NCBI GenBank assembly: GCA_022266195.1
Contig: WHVY01000003.1
Span: 3,906,001-3,970,000, forward strand
Source: Tetranychus cinnabarinus
Lineage: Eukaryota > Arthropoda > Arachnida > Trombidiformes > Tetranychidae
Length of the DNA stretch: 64,000 bases
Direction of reading: 5' to 3'
Made by a program: the position numbers and the translations under genes. Below, piece by piece: positions 47,755 through 59,800 of the stretch (position 1 is its first letter; each line of letters starts with the position of its first letter). The notes under the pieces are model-generated. The model was not told the DNA's origin and searched no databases. It saw only the letters and a list, made by a program, of their open reading frames with translations.

Positions 47755-48189
47755 ATGATAAGTTTATCTACTTTGGAATTCAAAACATTCGAGCGATATG
47801 CAGGAGACATAAATTATGTTTTCCTTCCTGCAAATATATCGGAATTCACTTTTGATCAATTTCAGTCTCTTGTTTTAAATGCAATGTGCACCATCCCCAT
47901 GGAAAAGTTTGAAGAATTCAAAAAAGAGTTGAAGAGCATCGGGCTTTCTATTGAAATCAGTGATCTGATTGATGCAGACCACAAACATCAATATAGAGTT
48001 TTAGCCAGGAAAGCCAAGAAGGATAAATCTAAATGTTTTGTTTACATTTGCGAATTTAATCCTGAATATGCCATAAACCCAGCTGCAGTTATGGAAGAAC
48101 CAGTTTTGGAAATCACACGATTGGAGTTGAATGATGAACAACCAGAACCAGAACCAGAGATAGAGCCTCCAAAAAAAGGAAATGTTTAA
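47755..48189 (+). CDS. Unrecognised intronless ORF, 144 residues, acidic tail
   Basis: ATG at 47755, TAA at 48187-48189, with AATAAA-type sequence near 48287. The product has no signal peptide or membrane span. It begins MISLSTLEFKTFERYAGD, has a central FEEFKKELKSIGLSIEISD, a basic patch (LARKAKKDKSKC) and a proline/glutamate-rich end (EQPEPEPEIEPPKKGNV). Codon use looks genuine. It sits directly downstream of a broken, apparently related ORF and inside the insertion at 45.4-48.7 kb. It may be a gene carried by or captured in a mobile segment. Function unknown. Confidence 0.6.
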   Translation: MISLSTLEFKTFERYAGDINYVFLPANISEFTFDQFQSLVLNAMCTIPMEKFEEFKKELKSIGLSIEISDLIDADHKHQYRVLARKAKKDKSKCFVYICEFNPEYAINPAAVMEEPVLEITRLELNDEQPEPEPEIEPPKKGNV

Positions 48190-48749
48190 TTTAAATATTT
48201 AAAAAGATAATTTGATAATTTTCATAAAGCAATTCAGTTACATGTCAATTTCTCATTTTCTCATAATTTCCCTCCCTTATAATCATAATAAAATTTAAGT
48301 CATTTAAACACCTTTTGTTTGTCTATTTTCTCAAATGTTTAAAGTCGTTTAGTTTTATAACGAACTAAATACACGTTGTACGTGTACGTAAATAAATGTA
48401 CGTTACTATACTATACGTTCTAAATTTCAATAAACAAAATATTTAACCTCAGGGTCACTCAGGGGCAAAGATATAGCCAATTTACAACGGCAAAATTAGC
48501 TAAACCGTGCTGTATTGTATGTTCAATAATCAAAGAATTCAGAATATAACTTTCGTTAGAAATATAAAAAAATTCAATGTTAAATAATGTGATTTATTGT
48601 AATCAAATCAACGTGGTTGACCAATGCCAGAGTCATCGTGTGGTCACTTTTTAACTTTTTTTATGCCAATTTTCCCATTGAAGTGAACACTCTTTTTACT
48701 CTTTGAACCAAATCTTTTCGCATTCAGATATCCTTTTGCCCGTCAAATT

Positions 48750-51700
48750 TAAATCTTAACCTTAATAATTAAAAAATATTTAATTCATCTCAAATTAATA
48801 TCTTAAACTGATTTCTAGCATAAATATCCAAATTACTAGAGAGTAATGGATTTAATTTTCAATTTTTGACTTTAAAACCCAACAAAAAACAATCGATCCT
48901 CCAATGAGAAAAGGACGAAAATAATTCCATGATAAACCACCAGTGAAAGTGTATCAGGAATGTGATTCAGTAGATGTCACTACAATATTACAATAAAACA
49001 CATGAAAAGTTTGGAGGGTATTCAGTAGGTTGTATTGGTTGTTCAGTCACTCGTAAAGCTGTTGTCCAAGTCAATTGCTGTAATATCTTCAGTATCAACA
49101 TTTCATAGAAACCAATATCATCATAATATCATTACCATCATCACCATCATTACCTTAATCAAGCACAAACCGGAAAATAAAGATTTAAATAAATTGTTAG
49201 TTGATCAACTAAAATGTTAAATAATTGTTAAACTGTTTAAACAGTTGATTTACAATAAAACGCAAAAAAGGATCAAAATTAGGAATCCAGAAAAGTCAAA
49301 ATCTGTCAACTTGTTGTTTCATTGAAAAAAAATCAAATCATTCCCAGTGACAAGTTAAACAATTTTTTGTTCAATAACTGTGACAAGTGTTACATTCAAT
49401 TTAATTTGTTTGAATCTTGAAACAATAATCAAATTGGAAACCATCTAATCAATTGTGTGTTTGTGTTTAACAATTGTAAAGTTTCAAAGTCAATATTGAA
49501 GTCATCACCAAGCCAACATCAAACCTTTTTTTAAGGCCAACATAAGTCAACATTGAGCCAACATAAAGCAACTTGAACCAGCATTTCAAGTAACAATTGT
49601 GAGTAATTTTTCATTTCATATGAATCCATATTGCCTGAGCATTTAACATCATCAATTAATAAGGAAAAAACAAACGAAGAAAAGGAAAGAAAAAGAATAA
49701 GATTAAGATGAAAAATGAGGTTGAAATGAAAGGCATTTTACCTTTGTTGTTGCTTGAAAATGATAATAACAAATAATATAAAACAAACATCACATTTAAG
49801 GTTCAGGTTTTTTCAGGTAAAGATTCATGAGTATGAAGATGAACCTTTGTTTATTTGCTCATCAATCAGATTTCAAGATTGATCATCTTAAGTCTATTCT
49901 TGACTTTTATCATGATGAAGACCATGATGATCAACCATCACCACAACAACGGTAAAATTGATTACTTTAATGTGACCCAAACATTTAACCAAAATGAAAA
50001 TGGTGAGTATTAAAGATGAAGAGTTATCATCATTAAGAGAAAGGTTTAACCATTAGATGAAGAGGATGGTGAAGAGATAAATAGGAAATAAGATGAAGGC
50101 TCATTTGCTTGCTGGATAATCTGATATCAACAACTAACTGAAGCTACAAGAATGCTGAGAACCGTGTTCATCACAACTTCCTTCAATAGCCAAAACCCAT
50201 TAAATCCATCGCCATCTTCAACTTCACTCCAACTCTCATTTACCTTTTTTATCCATCATTATCCTTCTGCTTTCTCATCCTCAATGTCTGACCATAAGAT
50301 GATGATAAGACTTTGACCATCATCATCTCCATTACCTCCAATCAAATTGGTTATTAGATGAGAAAAGCCTAAAGACTGATTTAAAACCAAATACAACCAC
50401 CAAAGACTACTGTAGAGATTGATTCAAAGGTTGATTCAAAGATTGCTTCAAACATTGATTCCAAGCTAATTCACAGACCAACTCAGAGACTAATAAGGTT
50501 TTTTTTACAAAAGTAATTTCACTTGATTCCAATTGTGGTCAAACAATCAACTAAACATTAACCCAAATGTCGAGTAAAAATATTGGCTTTCCAATGATTA
50601 CTGTTAGTCGTTCATGTTTCAACATTTTAAGGTTAATTTTACTTCTCCTCTTCATTACCAACCTTCAATCCAATAATAAAGATTGATACAATCTTTATTG
50701 TTCAACTTCACCATGTTCATCAATCTGATTCTTGACCCAACTCTAATTGTCTTTTAATCAATAAATAACCATTGACTTTTCAAGACAACACCAAAATGCA
50801 CCTTCAACTGATCATCCAACATCTCAACCCAAATCATCCCTTCCTCACTAAATTAACATGTCAATCAATTGATAATATCATGTTACTTAAATTGCCTTTA
50901 CATCATTCATTTAATTTTCAAATCAACAGATTTTGCTTTTCTTCCTCATGAGTTTCGTCAATAACTTGACAATTCAACTTTTCACGTGAATTGAAGACAA
51001 GTTTGATTGTAACCACAAATTGTTGATAAAACACACACAAAAGCAACAGCAAAATAAATAGTTAACCATTTGTAAAACGACTCAGCTTATCATTTCAACA
51101 GTTAACTTCATCTTCAACATTCATCTTACAAAAAAGGTAAAAATGAACAACAAGAAACCAGAAAAAAAGACTCAAAATTACTCGAGTCTATCCTTCACTC
51201 CCTGTCTGTTTCAATTTTATTTTCACCTTTTCCTCAGGGAATGCTTTTGTCTTACCAGATACTGAGTTCAATAAAGGTGAGAAGGATGATAAAGTTGGAA
51301 TAAAAAGGAATAAGAAAGTTGAAAGAAAAAGGAATGAAAACAAATGAAAAAAGTGTATCAGAAAGTGTATAATGTCAAATGAAAAAGATATGTAAGATGA
51401 TGAGAAATTGAAATATAAAAAAGGTTGACAAAAGCCTTAAAAATTCAGCTTATTTGACATGAGAATTGTTATCATATTTTTTGCTTACACGCAAAGATAT
51501 CTTTTGAATCTATGAACATTTTAATGTTTCACTTAAAATGATGTTAATAGTTTTCAGCATTTCTCATCTTCTTCCAACATTCATCATAATCATCATTATC
51601 ATCGCCATCACCAACCATAGTTACCCATTTCGGGTAAATGAACACTGAAACCACTTGAATCGATCACAATTTTGACATTACCTGTCCTCTGATATAAATG

Positions 51701-54700
51701 TGTTTCAACCATTTAACTGAGTCTTTCCTTTTTTTTATCGTCATTCGTCTTCTCATTGTGGTTCATCTTATTACTCATCATTCATTGTTCTTGTACACAT
51801 TCAAATGGTTGATTGAACCTTACATTGTCTGTCAATTTTACATGCAATGCAGAAAAAAAACAAGAAAGTTCAATGGATTTCCCTGTTTTCCTTCTTTAAT
51901 GGTATTCTGATTGCTTCTAACCATCTACATCAATAATCTAAATACTAATAATGATAATGATGTTAATAACATCTTAACACTCTCTCTCTCCCTACTTCAT
52001 CATCATTATCATCTTGTGGACACAAAATAAACTTTCAATTCCCAATTCTCATTCCCTGTTATCCATTTGTTATCTTCACCTTTTCTGGTTTCACCTTTTT
52101 TCTTCATCCACTCTTTAAGTGTTTACAATAATATTATTAGCAACAGCAACATTAAACCTCTATAGATGTTATTATTTACTCTATTACTAGCATTATTATC
52201 ATTTTAATATAAATATTACAACCTTTTCTTTATCATGTTCAACTTGTAATTATTTTGCTGTAAAACATTAACCATACGGATATTAAACAGTTCAACATGA
52301 AAAGTAGCATTGCAAATGAAAATGTAACCACAGTGAAAAGCTTAATATCAGAGAACCCAATAATCCATCAATCTTATTGCTTTTAGGTATTACATTGATT
52401 ATTGAATCAAAATATGTTCAACAGCCGATATTCAAATATTTCAATTTAACTATTGAATCCATTAAATGTTGATACAGATGTACAAATGCAGGTTATTGTC
52501 CCTTTCAACCAATCAAATAAACCAAAGTCAAATTGTGATCACTAAGGTGTGACTACTGAGGTTTCAACTAATTGCTCAAAATCAAATTGCAACACATTGG
52601 CTAGACTTACCAACATTGTTGAACCGTTGAATTATAAATTGTTATGCAAAAATAAGTCCATTTTGTTGAAAAATGGTTATGAATGAAAGTTATGGTTATA
52701 AATAGTAAAGGATATCAAAATCTAATTTCGTATTTCGTCAGTGAAAATGGTTTTTTCCTTAATTGATGAAAAATTGGTTTCTAATCAGTCTTCATAAAAG
52801 TTAGCTTTGAGGTGGACTAGAAACTCCAGTTGACCTTAGCGGAACCATACTCAAGCCTCCCAGTAATCAAGTCAACACACATTAGGAAAGTGATTAAAGC
52901 ATGAATTTCTTTGTTTTTTCGATTAGAAATTGATTTTTCATAAAATCAAAGGAAATTTTTAGCTATTTCGCTCTAATGGTTTTTTCGCTGTAATGCTTGA
53001 TAAAATTGGTTATCACGCCAAAAGATGAATTTCTGTCTTTAATAGGGCAAACAATTTTGAGCGAATACGAAAAAATATCGTTTTCTTATTTTTGAAACTA
53101 CCATTTTCCTGCAAGGTGCAACTGTAATTGTGACCTATCACATTTTTTATGTTTTTTTTTCTTGATTTTTGCCCCTGTTTTTCATCTAAAAGATAATATT
53201 TTATTTAGATCCTTGAGTATAAGCTTTCTTCTTGTACCGACTTATTCAAATCTTAAACTTTTATAACGAAATTGAAATCCGTTTTTGCAGACTTAAGTAT
53301 AGACGAAGTTTGAGCCCTTTTCAATGAACAATTGATGTCAAATTTTGCAAATTTTGCGATTCTTTCAAACCCAGACATAAACTTATATCACTATTTTGAA
53401 AAAGTCATACCTTTATGCGTTTATTGACTTTGCAAGCTAAATTTTTTTAGCTTTTGATTCACTTGACTCGGTGTTAGCAGATTAAACACAATGATTGAAA
53501 CTTACAAGTGATTCAGGTGTTTCTTGTTACAATAATAATGCAAAATAATCCAACGATTAATTTTTAAACTTATTGACTAAACAGAGTCAACTTTGTTTAC
53601 TAAGAGTTCATTGTTTTTAAACTTGACTTTGTGATAAAACAAAGCATTAGAATAAAATAAACTTTACTCATCAAAAAGCAGCAACTCTTGTGAATCACCT
53701 TACGGTTGGTTTAGATGTAAAATTTGTTGTGATTCATCTTGTTGATCAGTTTGTAGTTGAACTAATAATGCAAAATAAGGCAATGAATCATTTCAAACTA
53801 ACAGTTACAATAGCATCTTAACCTGAAAGAACCAGAAAAGTAAACCTAAAGTAACTTGAACCCTGTTGGGTTCAACTTTCAACCCAATTTTCTGGTTATC
53901 TACCAATTTTCATTCAACTTTCAATTGATCAATTATTGAAGTGAACCAAACTAATAATACCTTTTTTACATTATGAATTAAGGTGATGATTAAATTTAGT
54001 TGATGAAAAGAGGTAATATTTTTGCTCCGTTGTATTCATCTTTAGCTTACATTTTATCTCCTGTTCATCAATGTAATCAGCATTTTATAAGTTGAAATAA
54101 CATGTATTGATCGTATTCCCATGACCGGTTACCTAGGATTTTTATTATGACTTGATTCACTCTACTTTCATCTATCAGTCTATTGCTCTTACCTTGATAA
54201 TTTACTGATGATGAAGTAAAGGTTGAGGAAGATAAGATGATGAAGATAACTGAGGGAAAACTCAAGTCTTTTAGCTAAGTAAACAGAATGAGGGAAAAAA
54301 GATATAAAAAGGAGGAAAACCATTCATTGTTAGACAATTTCTTAAACAATTTTATCTCTTTTTTTACCTATCATTTCCTTGTTACATTTACCTTCATTTT
54401 CATCCTCAATTTTAACTTTATCTTCATCTTTAACTTGGTTAACTTGACAAGCAAATGGTTTCATTCAACACTTGAAGTGTATCAGTTCAATGTTTCAAAA
54501 GGATTCATCATCATTATCATCATCAACTCATCAATTGTGATTGTGTTTTTAAGACACTTTGCAAGTTGCCAAAAATTAATTACCTTTTTTCTGGTTTCTT
54601 TAATTCGCTTTGTATGGAAACAAATTTGCAATTTGAGACTAAATTTGTAATTTAGACAATCAACGGAATTGAACTTTAATTGCCTCTGAAAAAGAGTTTC

Positions 54701-56825
54701 ATTTATCATGAAAAGTCAACTTGTTTACAATTTGGTGTAAATTAACTTTCATGTTTTCCCTTCAATTTACAGTAAAGTAACTACAAGCAGTATGATTGCA
54801 ATGATACTAATGAGTAAATCATTTCCACTAATTTCCAAAAGATAACAGACGATGTCAAATGATGCAAATTAAGAAGGGAAAAAGGCAAATCTAATTTAAC
54901 TCTCAACAATACATATAATTAAGCTTACATGTCAAATACATTCAACATTTACATTGTCATGGATGATTAAAATGATTTTGTCCTTTGAAAATGTTTCATT
55001 AAAAGATTCACTGTTCATAAGATGCACAAGATTCCAGCTTTAATCAAACCCAAAATGGTAAAGTAAAAATAAACCCAAAAAATGATCAGGCTGAGTAGAG
55101 ATGAGCAAAAAACTGATCAACTTTAAATGTTTATCAGCATCAAATCACACATTAGTTTAATTAAAGTTACCAATATGACTGTTCATCAGTTTTTAATGTC
55201 ATTAGAAGGCAAAATAATTTGATGATTCAGGTTGAAATTTGAGTTGAAATTTAAAGCTCGAATGTGCAAGTCAAGGTTTAAGGTTGCTTCAAACTTTAAT
55301 CATCAAAGTAACTGGCAACCTTTTCCAACTTTGACTCCGTAAACCTGATAAATGTACATTTTTTTGTACCAACTCAATGATTAATTAAAATGAAATATTT
55401 ATTCGGATCAACTTTACTCACTAAAAATAGTAATCACTCGGGTTAAATCAGTTTTTTCCTAGTTGACCCAATAATGTTGACTTCAAATCTCCCAGCAACA
55501 CTTTTATGATTTTAAATAAAATGAATTATTTACCAGAAATCAAATCAAAAGTAACCACCGTTTCCATTAGACTTACCAAGTGTAATGTCTAATGAAATCA
55601 AACTTTAATAACCAACATGAGTCAATAATCAAATGTCAATCCGAACTGAATGTCATCAATTTGTTGCTGCAATAACAATGCAAGATAGTCCGATATTTCA
55701 CATTTAGACTTGAAATCTGTTAGTTTTTGGGTGAAATTAGCCAGCAAAAGTCGAGTCATTTCCCAAGTTTAGTTTAATCAATTTGTCCATACAATAATGC
55801 AAAATCACCTGAGTAACAACCGAGATTTACAAGTCTGTTTAAACTCCAAGATTTAAACCATTTGCTCTGAAAAACTTGAACTCGTAAAGCATTTGAAAAG
55901 AGCAAAAAATTAATAAATTTATCGATTGTAAATGTTCAATTTTGTGAGTTTAATTTTGAATCAGTAGACCGTCCAAACAGTGAAACATAATGGCATTTGA
56001 AAAATACTTGTTTATAGATGAATGTTGAAAGTGGCAACTTTCACTGTTTAACATTCAATTCAAAGTTTATTCATGAATAGTAAATATCAACATTTTGTTC
56101 CCTTACCTTTCCCAACCTTGATGAGACAACAAGAAAAAGCAAGGGCAAAAAAAATGAAGCCAATGTGAAGCCAAACAGATACTTAAATGTTGATTCAGCT
56201 GATAAACCATGAACAATCTCATTTACCTGACTTTTCAACTTCACAAGCATCATCATCACCATCATCATCACCACCATCTTCATCATAATCTTCATCTTGC
56301 TACATTTTACTTTTCTAGCAACTTAACTCTACTTGAAACATGAATAATGTTAATTTATCAATTTTCAAAATCATGTTCAACTTCATCTTTTTTTTTCGTG
56401 AGTTGAAAAAAAAGACAAGAAAATGTTGGCTGTTTAAAAACTCCCAGGAAAGGTTGTTATTATCATCATTAACATCACTTTTATTTCAATTGAAATTGCA
56501 AGTTGACTTGATTAGAGTTGTGTGTTGTAATGGCAATTATTTTAATAAATAAATGATTCTTAAGCTATTTACCATGTCAATATCATGTAATTTATATAAT
56601 TGGATACTCATGTTGTTGCTTTATTGTACTTTGAAACCTTTCACAGTATGATCATTGTTACTGCCTTGTTATTAATCAATTATATTCAAAGTTTCATTTT
56701 GTCTTTTTACCTCTTCACCATCAGATTAATCTTCCCTCTGAACACTTCTCATGAAATCAGATAATAATAAGCAGTACAATTTCACTGTTTGTTTTTTTTC
56801 TTCACTTTTTCATCTTCTTTTCCCT
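48750..56825. other. Long gene-free stretch, left part
   Basis: I find no supportable gene in this 8 kb. There are ATC/CAT and GAA-type simple repeats (for example near 49120-49155, 51590-51610, 52000-52010, 56240-56290). Open frames such as 54288-54650 (+) and 56071-56295 (-) are dominated by simple-repeat or F/I-rich translation. It could be a long intron of a gene beyond the right edge, or intergenic DNA. Confidence 0.5.
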
Positions 56826-56837
56826 TTTGCTTCAGGC

Positions 56838-56887
56838 AATGAAAGTAGAAGAAGAAGAAGAAGAAGTAAAACGAGAAAAGTTTCAGG
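56838..56887 (+). other. Possible 50-bp micro-exon
   Basis: A pyrimidine-rich tract ending TTTTGCTTCAG directly precedes this, and CAG/GTAAAA follows. Between them is a GAA-rich block that reads NESRRRRRRSKTRKVS in one frame or MKVEEEEEEVKREKF in another. The splice signals are good, but no neighbouring exon was identified and the block is a GAA repeat. Weak. Confidence 0.2.
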
Positions 56888-59800
56888 TAAAATTGAATAG
56901 CGATAAAAGTCGATGGAAATGAATTTTTCTGAGGAATCTGAAACTCTTCTTAACAGTTGCACATTAAATTGTTTTCCTCTTAAGTTGCTTCAGTTATTGG
57001 ACAGATTCTTTGCTAATTGTTAATCATCTCATCTGATAAGGACAACATTGTTTCATGTAATTCACTTCAACTGCTTCAGGCCATTTCAATGGTACAACGG
57101 TAATCATTATAATTGTAATGATAACCGTCTTCCTTTGTAATCATAAAGGTTACAAGTTTATTATCCTTAGGTGAATGCTGTTAATAACTAAACTGCATTT
57201 TTACACAATTTGTTTCAATGTAATCATTAAAGGTTCATTTATGTTCAGTTCATTGTTTAACCATTGATGGGTTTCACTTTTGATTGATTTCATAATTAAT
57301 GTCTTTTTTGTTGTTTGGCTTCAAATTGAAACATTGAATTGTTTCATTTTCTGGTTCAATTTTGGTTCAATTATTATAATATTGTTTTCAGCATTTACTG
57401 AACACTTTTCAACCCAATCAATGATAGCATTTGTTATACAATTGAACCACAAGTTTTGTATAAAAACCAATATTTTTGTTACTTCAAAGTCAATTGATTG
57501 ATATTATAAAAGTCTTTTACTTTCCATTAAAAGATACTTTTTGTTTTATTGATTTGTGATTATTAATGATGGTAGCTATTGACAGGTAACCATAATTAGT
57601 TTGAGATAATTAGATGATGAAATGTAAGTGAACAAATTTGAATTAGATTATATGGAAATTGGTTTGTAATAAAAATGAGAGGCAAATTTTTTGCTCTCAT
57701 TTCAAGTTTATATTTAGCTAATTCAAGCTAATAATGTTAATGTAAATATATTTATCGGATGGATCGATAAATTTCATGATGACAGATTGTAATGAAAGGC
57801 TAGAGTTTATCATCATGAATCAAGACGAACTAACATGAGAAAAGATGAGGAGAAATGAAACGCGCAAAATGAGGCAACTTGCGTGTTGCTCTTGATGGGA
57901 CAAGAGTGACTTGCTAGGTTGAGGGTTGATGTAAGATCCAGTCAAATTGAAATCAATTGTCACGAGACAATTGAAATTTCATGAGAAAAGGAAAATTTGT
58001 GAAAAGATCGAAACATGAGAAAAGGAAATTAGAACTGAATGAATGAGACAAAATTTGAAATGTTTTTTGGACTCTCTCGTTTTTATTGGTTTGAAAAATT
58101 GAATTATCGGTAAACCCAGTTTAAATATTCATTACAATAGATTTTGAATTTCAACTCCCTTAACTTGGTCAAAGGTTTTGCACGAAAAGATGAGCTTATA
58201 AATCAATGCTCAACAATCAAGTTATTTTGATGAGATGAGCTAATTTATGAAGGATTAATAATTTAATCATGGATTTGTTGAGTTTTAGTCAAAATGATAA
58301 GTTTCTAAATTCTGAAGTCACAAATCTCGACGAAAATGATTCGCTTAGTTATTTTATTTGGACTTCGAAATGGTCTAAGATTGGTGGTTAAATAGAGAGT
58401 CTTGATCTAGTGGGTTCTTCAGTTGATCATATTGGGTTGAATTATTTATTGATCATCCGATACACTATGGACCTATCAATGGTTATCCATTAGCATTATT
58501 TTTACACTAATTTTGTTTGCATGTTAAAAGGGTGGAAATCTGGTTTGGAAAGTTCCATGGAAGAAAAAAAATGAGCAAAGATGTGAAGGAATTGGATAAA
58601 TTGGTCAAACTGATCAAATTGTCTAATCATCTAATAGGCTAATTCTCATGATAATTCATTGACTATTAGGGTAACATTAATCAGCATCATCTGTTTGATG
58701 TTTTTATCACCATTTTAATGTCTACAATTTGGTTATTTTTACGTTTGGATTCCTTTATGTTTGCATTCTTGCATGAACCCAACCTGACAAAATCTGGAAA
58801 GATTGTGCCGTTAGGTTTCTAAGACTAATCAAGTTAATCAGATGATATCTGAGAAAATGATGAGGATGACACGAACAGAAAATGATAACTTTCTCTGGAG
58901 TAATTAGGATAAAATTTGATTCTCAATCCTTGTGTTAAAGGTTTGATTAGCATGAAATGTAAGCTTCTTGGTTGACCAGTTGACTATTTACTGGTCATCA
59001 TTAGAGTGATGCTCAACTGTCTATCACTTGAAGGGAAAACTGTTTAAGGCGAATCACTTTGTTTCAACTAATCAGTTCATTGATTAAAAACTGATGAACC
59101 CAAATTTTTCATCCTCAAACGTTGACTAATTGATTTGTATATTAACATCCACCAACGTTTAATTCAATAGCTGATCAGGTGAACCATAAAATTTCAAACA
59201 ATCAAAGAAGCTTTAAATTTTTCATCGATGAATTTCAATCAACTTGTCTTTAATGGTGTTTGCTGTGTAATGCAAATTTGGTAATTGTTGTTACATCAAA
59301 TTTCAATGTAATTAGATCCCCTTTAGCCATGTTAATTTTGCCTTTAAATATCGGTGAATTGAAACCATTTTTTGCATCCCTTGATATTCAGTATTTATTT
59401 TGTTTCATATTTTATCTTTTATTGTCAGGTAAAGTTACAACTGTATTAACCTCAACATTATCATTAATCACTTTGAATGGAACCAGAATTTAGGTTCAAT
59501 TGTTAAACTCTTTTATTGGCATGTTTCATTCTGGGAGAAATGAAATATTGATGGGAATTTAGAAAAGGAAAGAATCATGATTGCTTCTCTAATCAATGTG
59601 TAAGGCTTAATCAATTTTCGTTAATTGATGGCATTTATTTCAATTTTTAAATTAACTCGATTCGTTTGTAAAACGCGCTTTCTTTGTTTTCCCCCTTTTT
59701 ACCGGTTTTTGTTTTCCCTTTACCAAGATTTTAATTTAACGGTTTTTATAATAGCTTTTTTCAAACACTTAATTTTTAATTTTACTTTATGTGATTTATT

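Larger units (their letters stand above)
45915..48519. repeat. Nested palindromic (fold-back) element split by an insertion
   Basis: Two inverted pairs are nested. The inner pair is 46013-46122 with 46261-46370 (motifs CTCAATTGTCATATTTCAAGG and GAGGTCAAATAA). The outer pair is 45915-46008 with 48427-48519 (motifs GGCTATATCTTTGCCCCTGAG and AGCTAATTTT). Outer-left and inner-left are adjacent, but inner-right and outer-right are 2 kb apart. The simplest reading is one long palindromic element into which about 2 kb (46371-48426) was inserted. Confidence 0.8.
45407..48725. mobile_element. Composite 3.3 kb insertion with 8-10 bp candidate target duplication
   Basis: The duplicated segment is contiguous in its left copy at 34865-34890 but here it is split. 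AGATATCCTT occurs at 45397-45406 and again at 48726-48735, after which CCGTCAAATTTAAATC resumes. That is the pattern of an insertion with an 8-10 bp target-site duplication, as made by P- or hAT-type DNA transposons. I see no clear terminal inverted repeat at the two ends. Inside are a broken THAP domain, a fold-back element, and two related ORFs. The insert may be a composite of several events. Confidence 0.6.

Noticed and set aside
54288..54650. 120-residue hydrophobic ORF
   Set aside because: Composition is F/I/N-rich, typical of chance translation of T-rich DNA; it starts in a purine-rich block and has no splice partners.
56071..56295. Minus-strand ORF with a membrane-like segment, briefly considered as a receptor TM exon
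   Set aside because: The N-terminal part is a microsatellite (KMVVMMMVMMM); only about 35 residues look protein-like and no adjoining exon was found.
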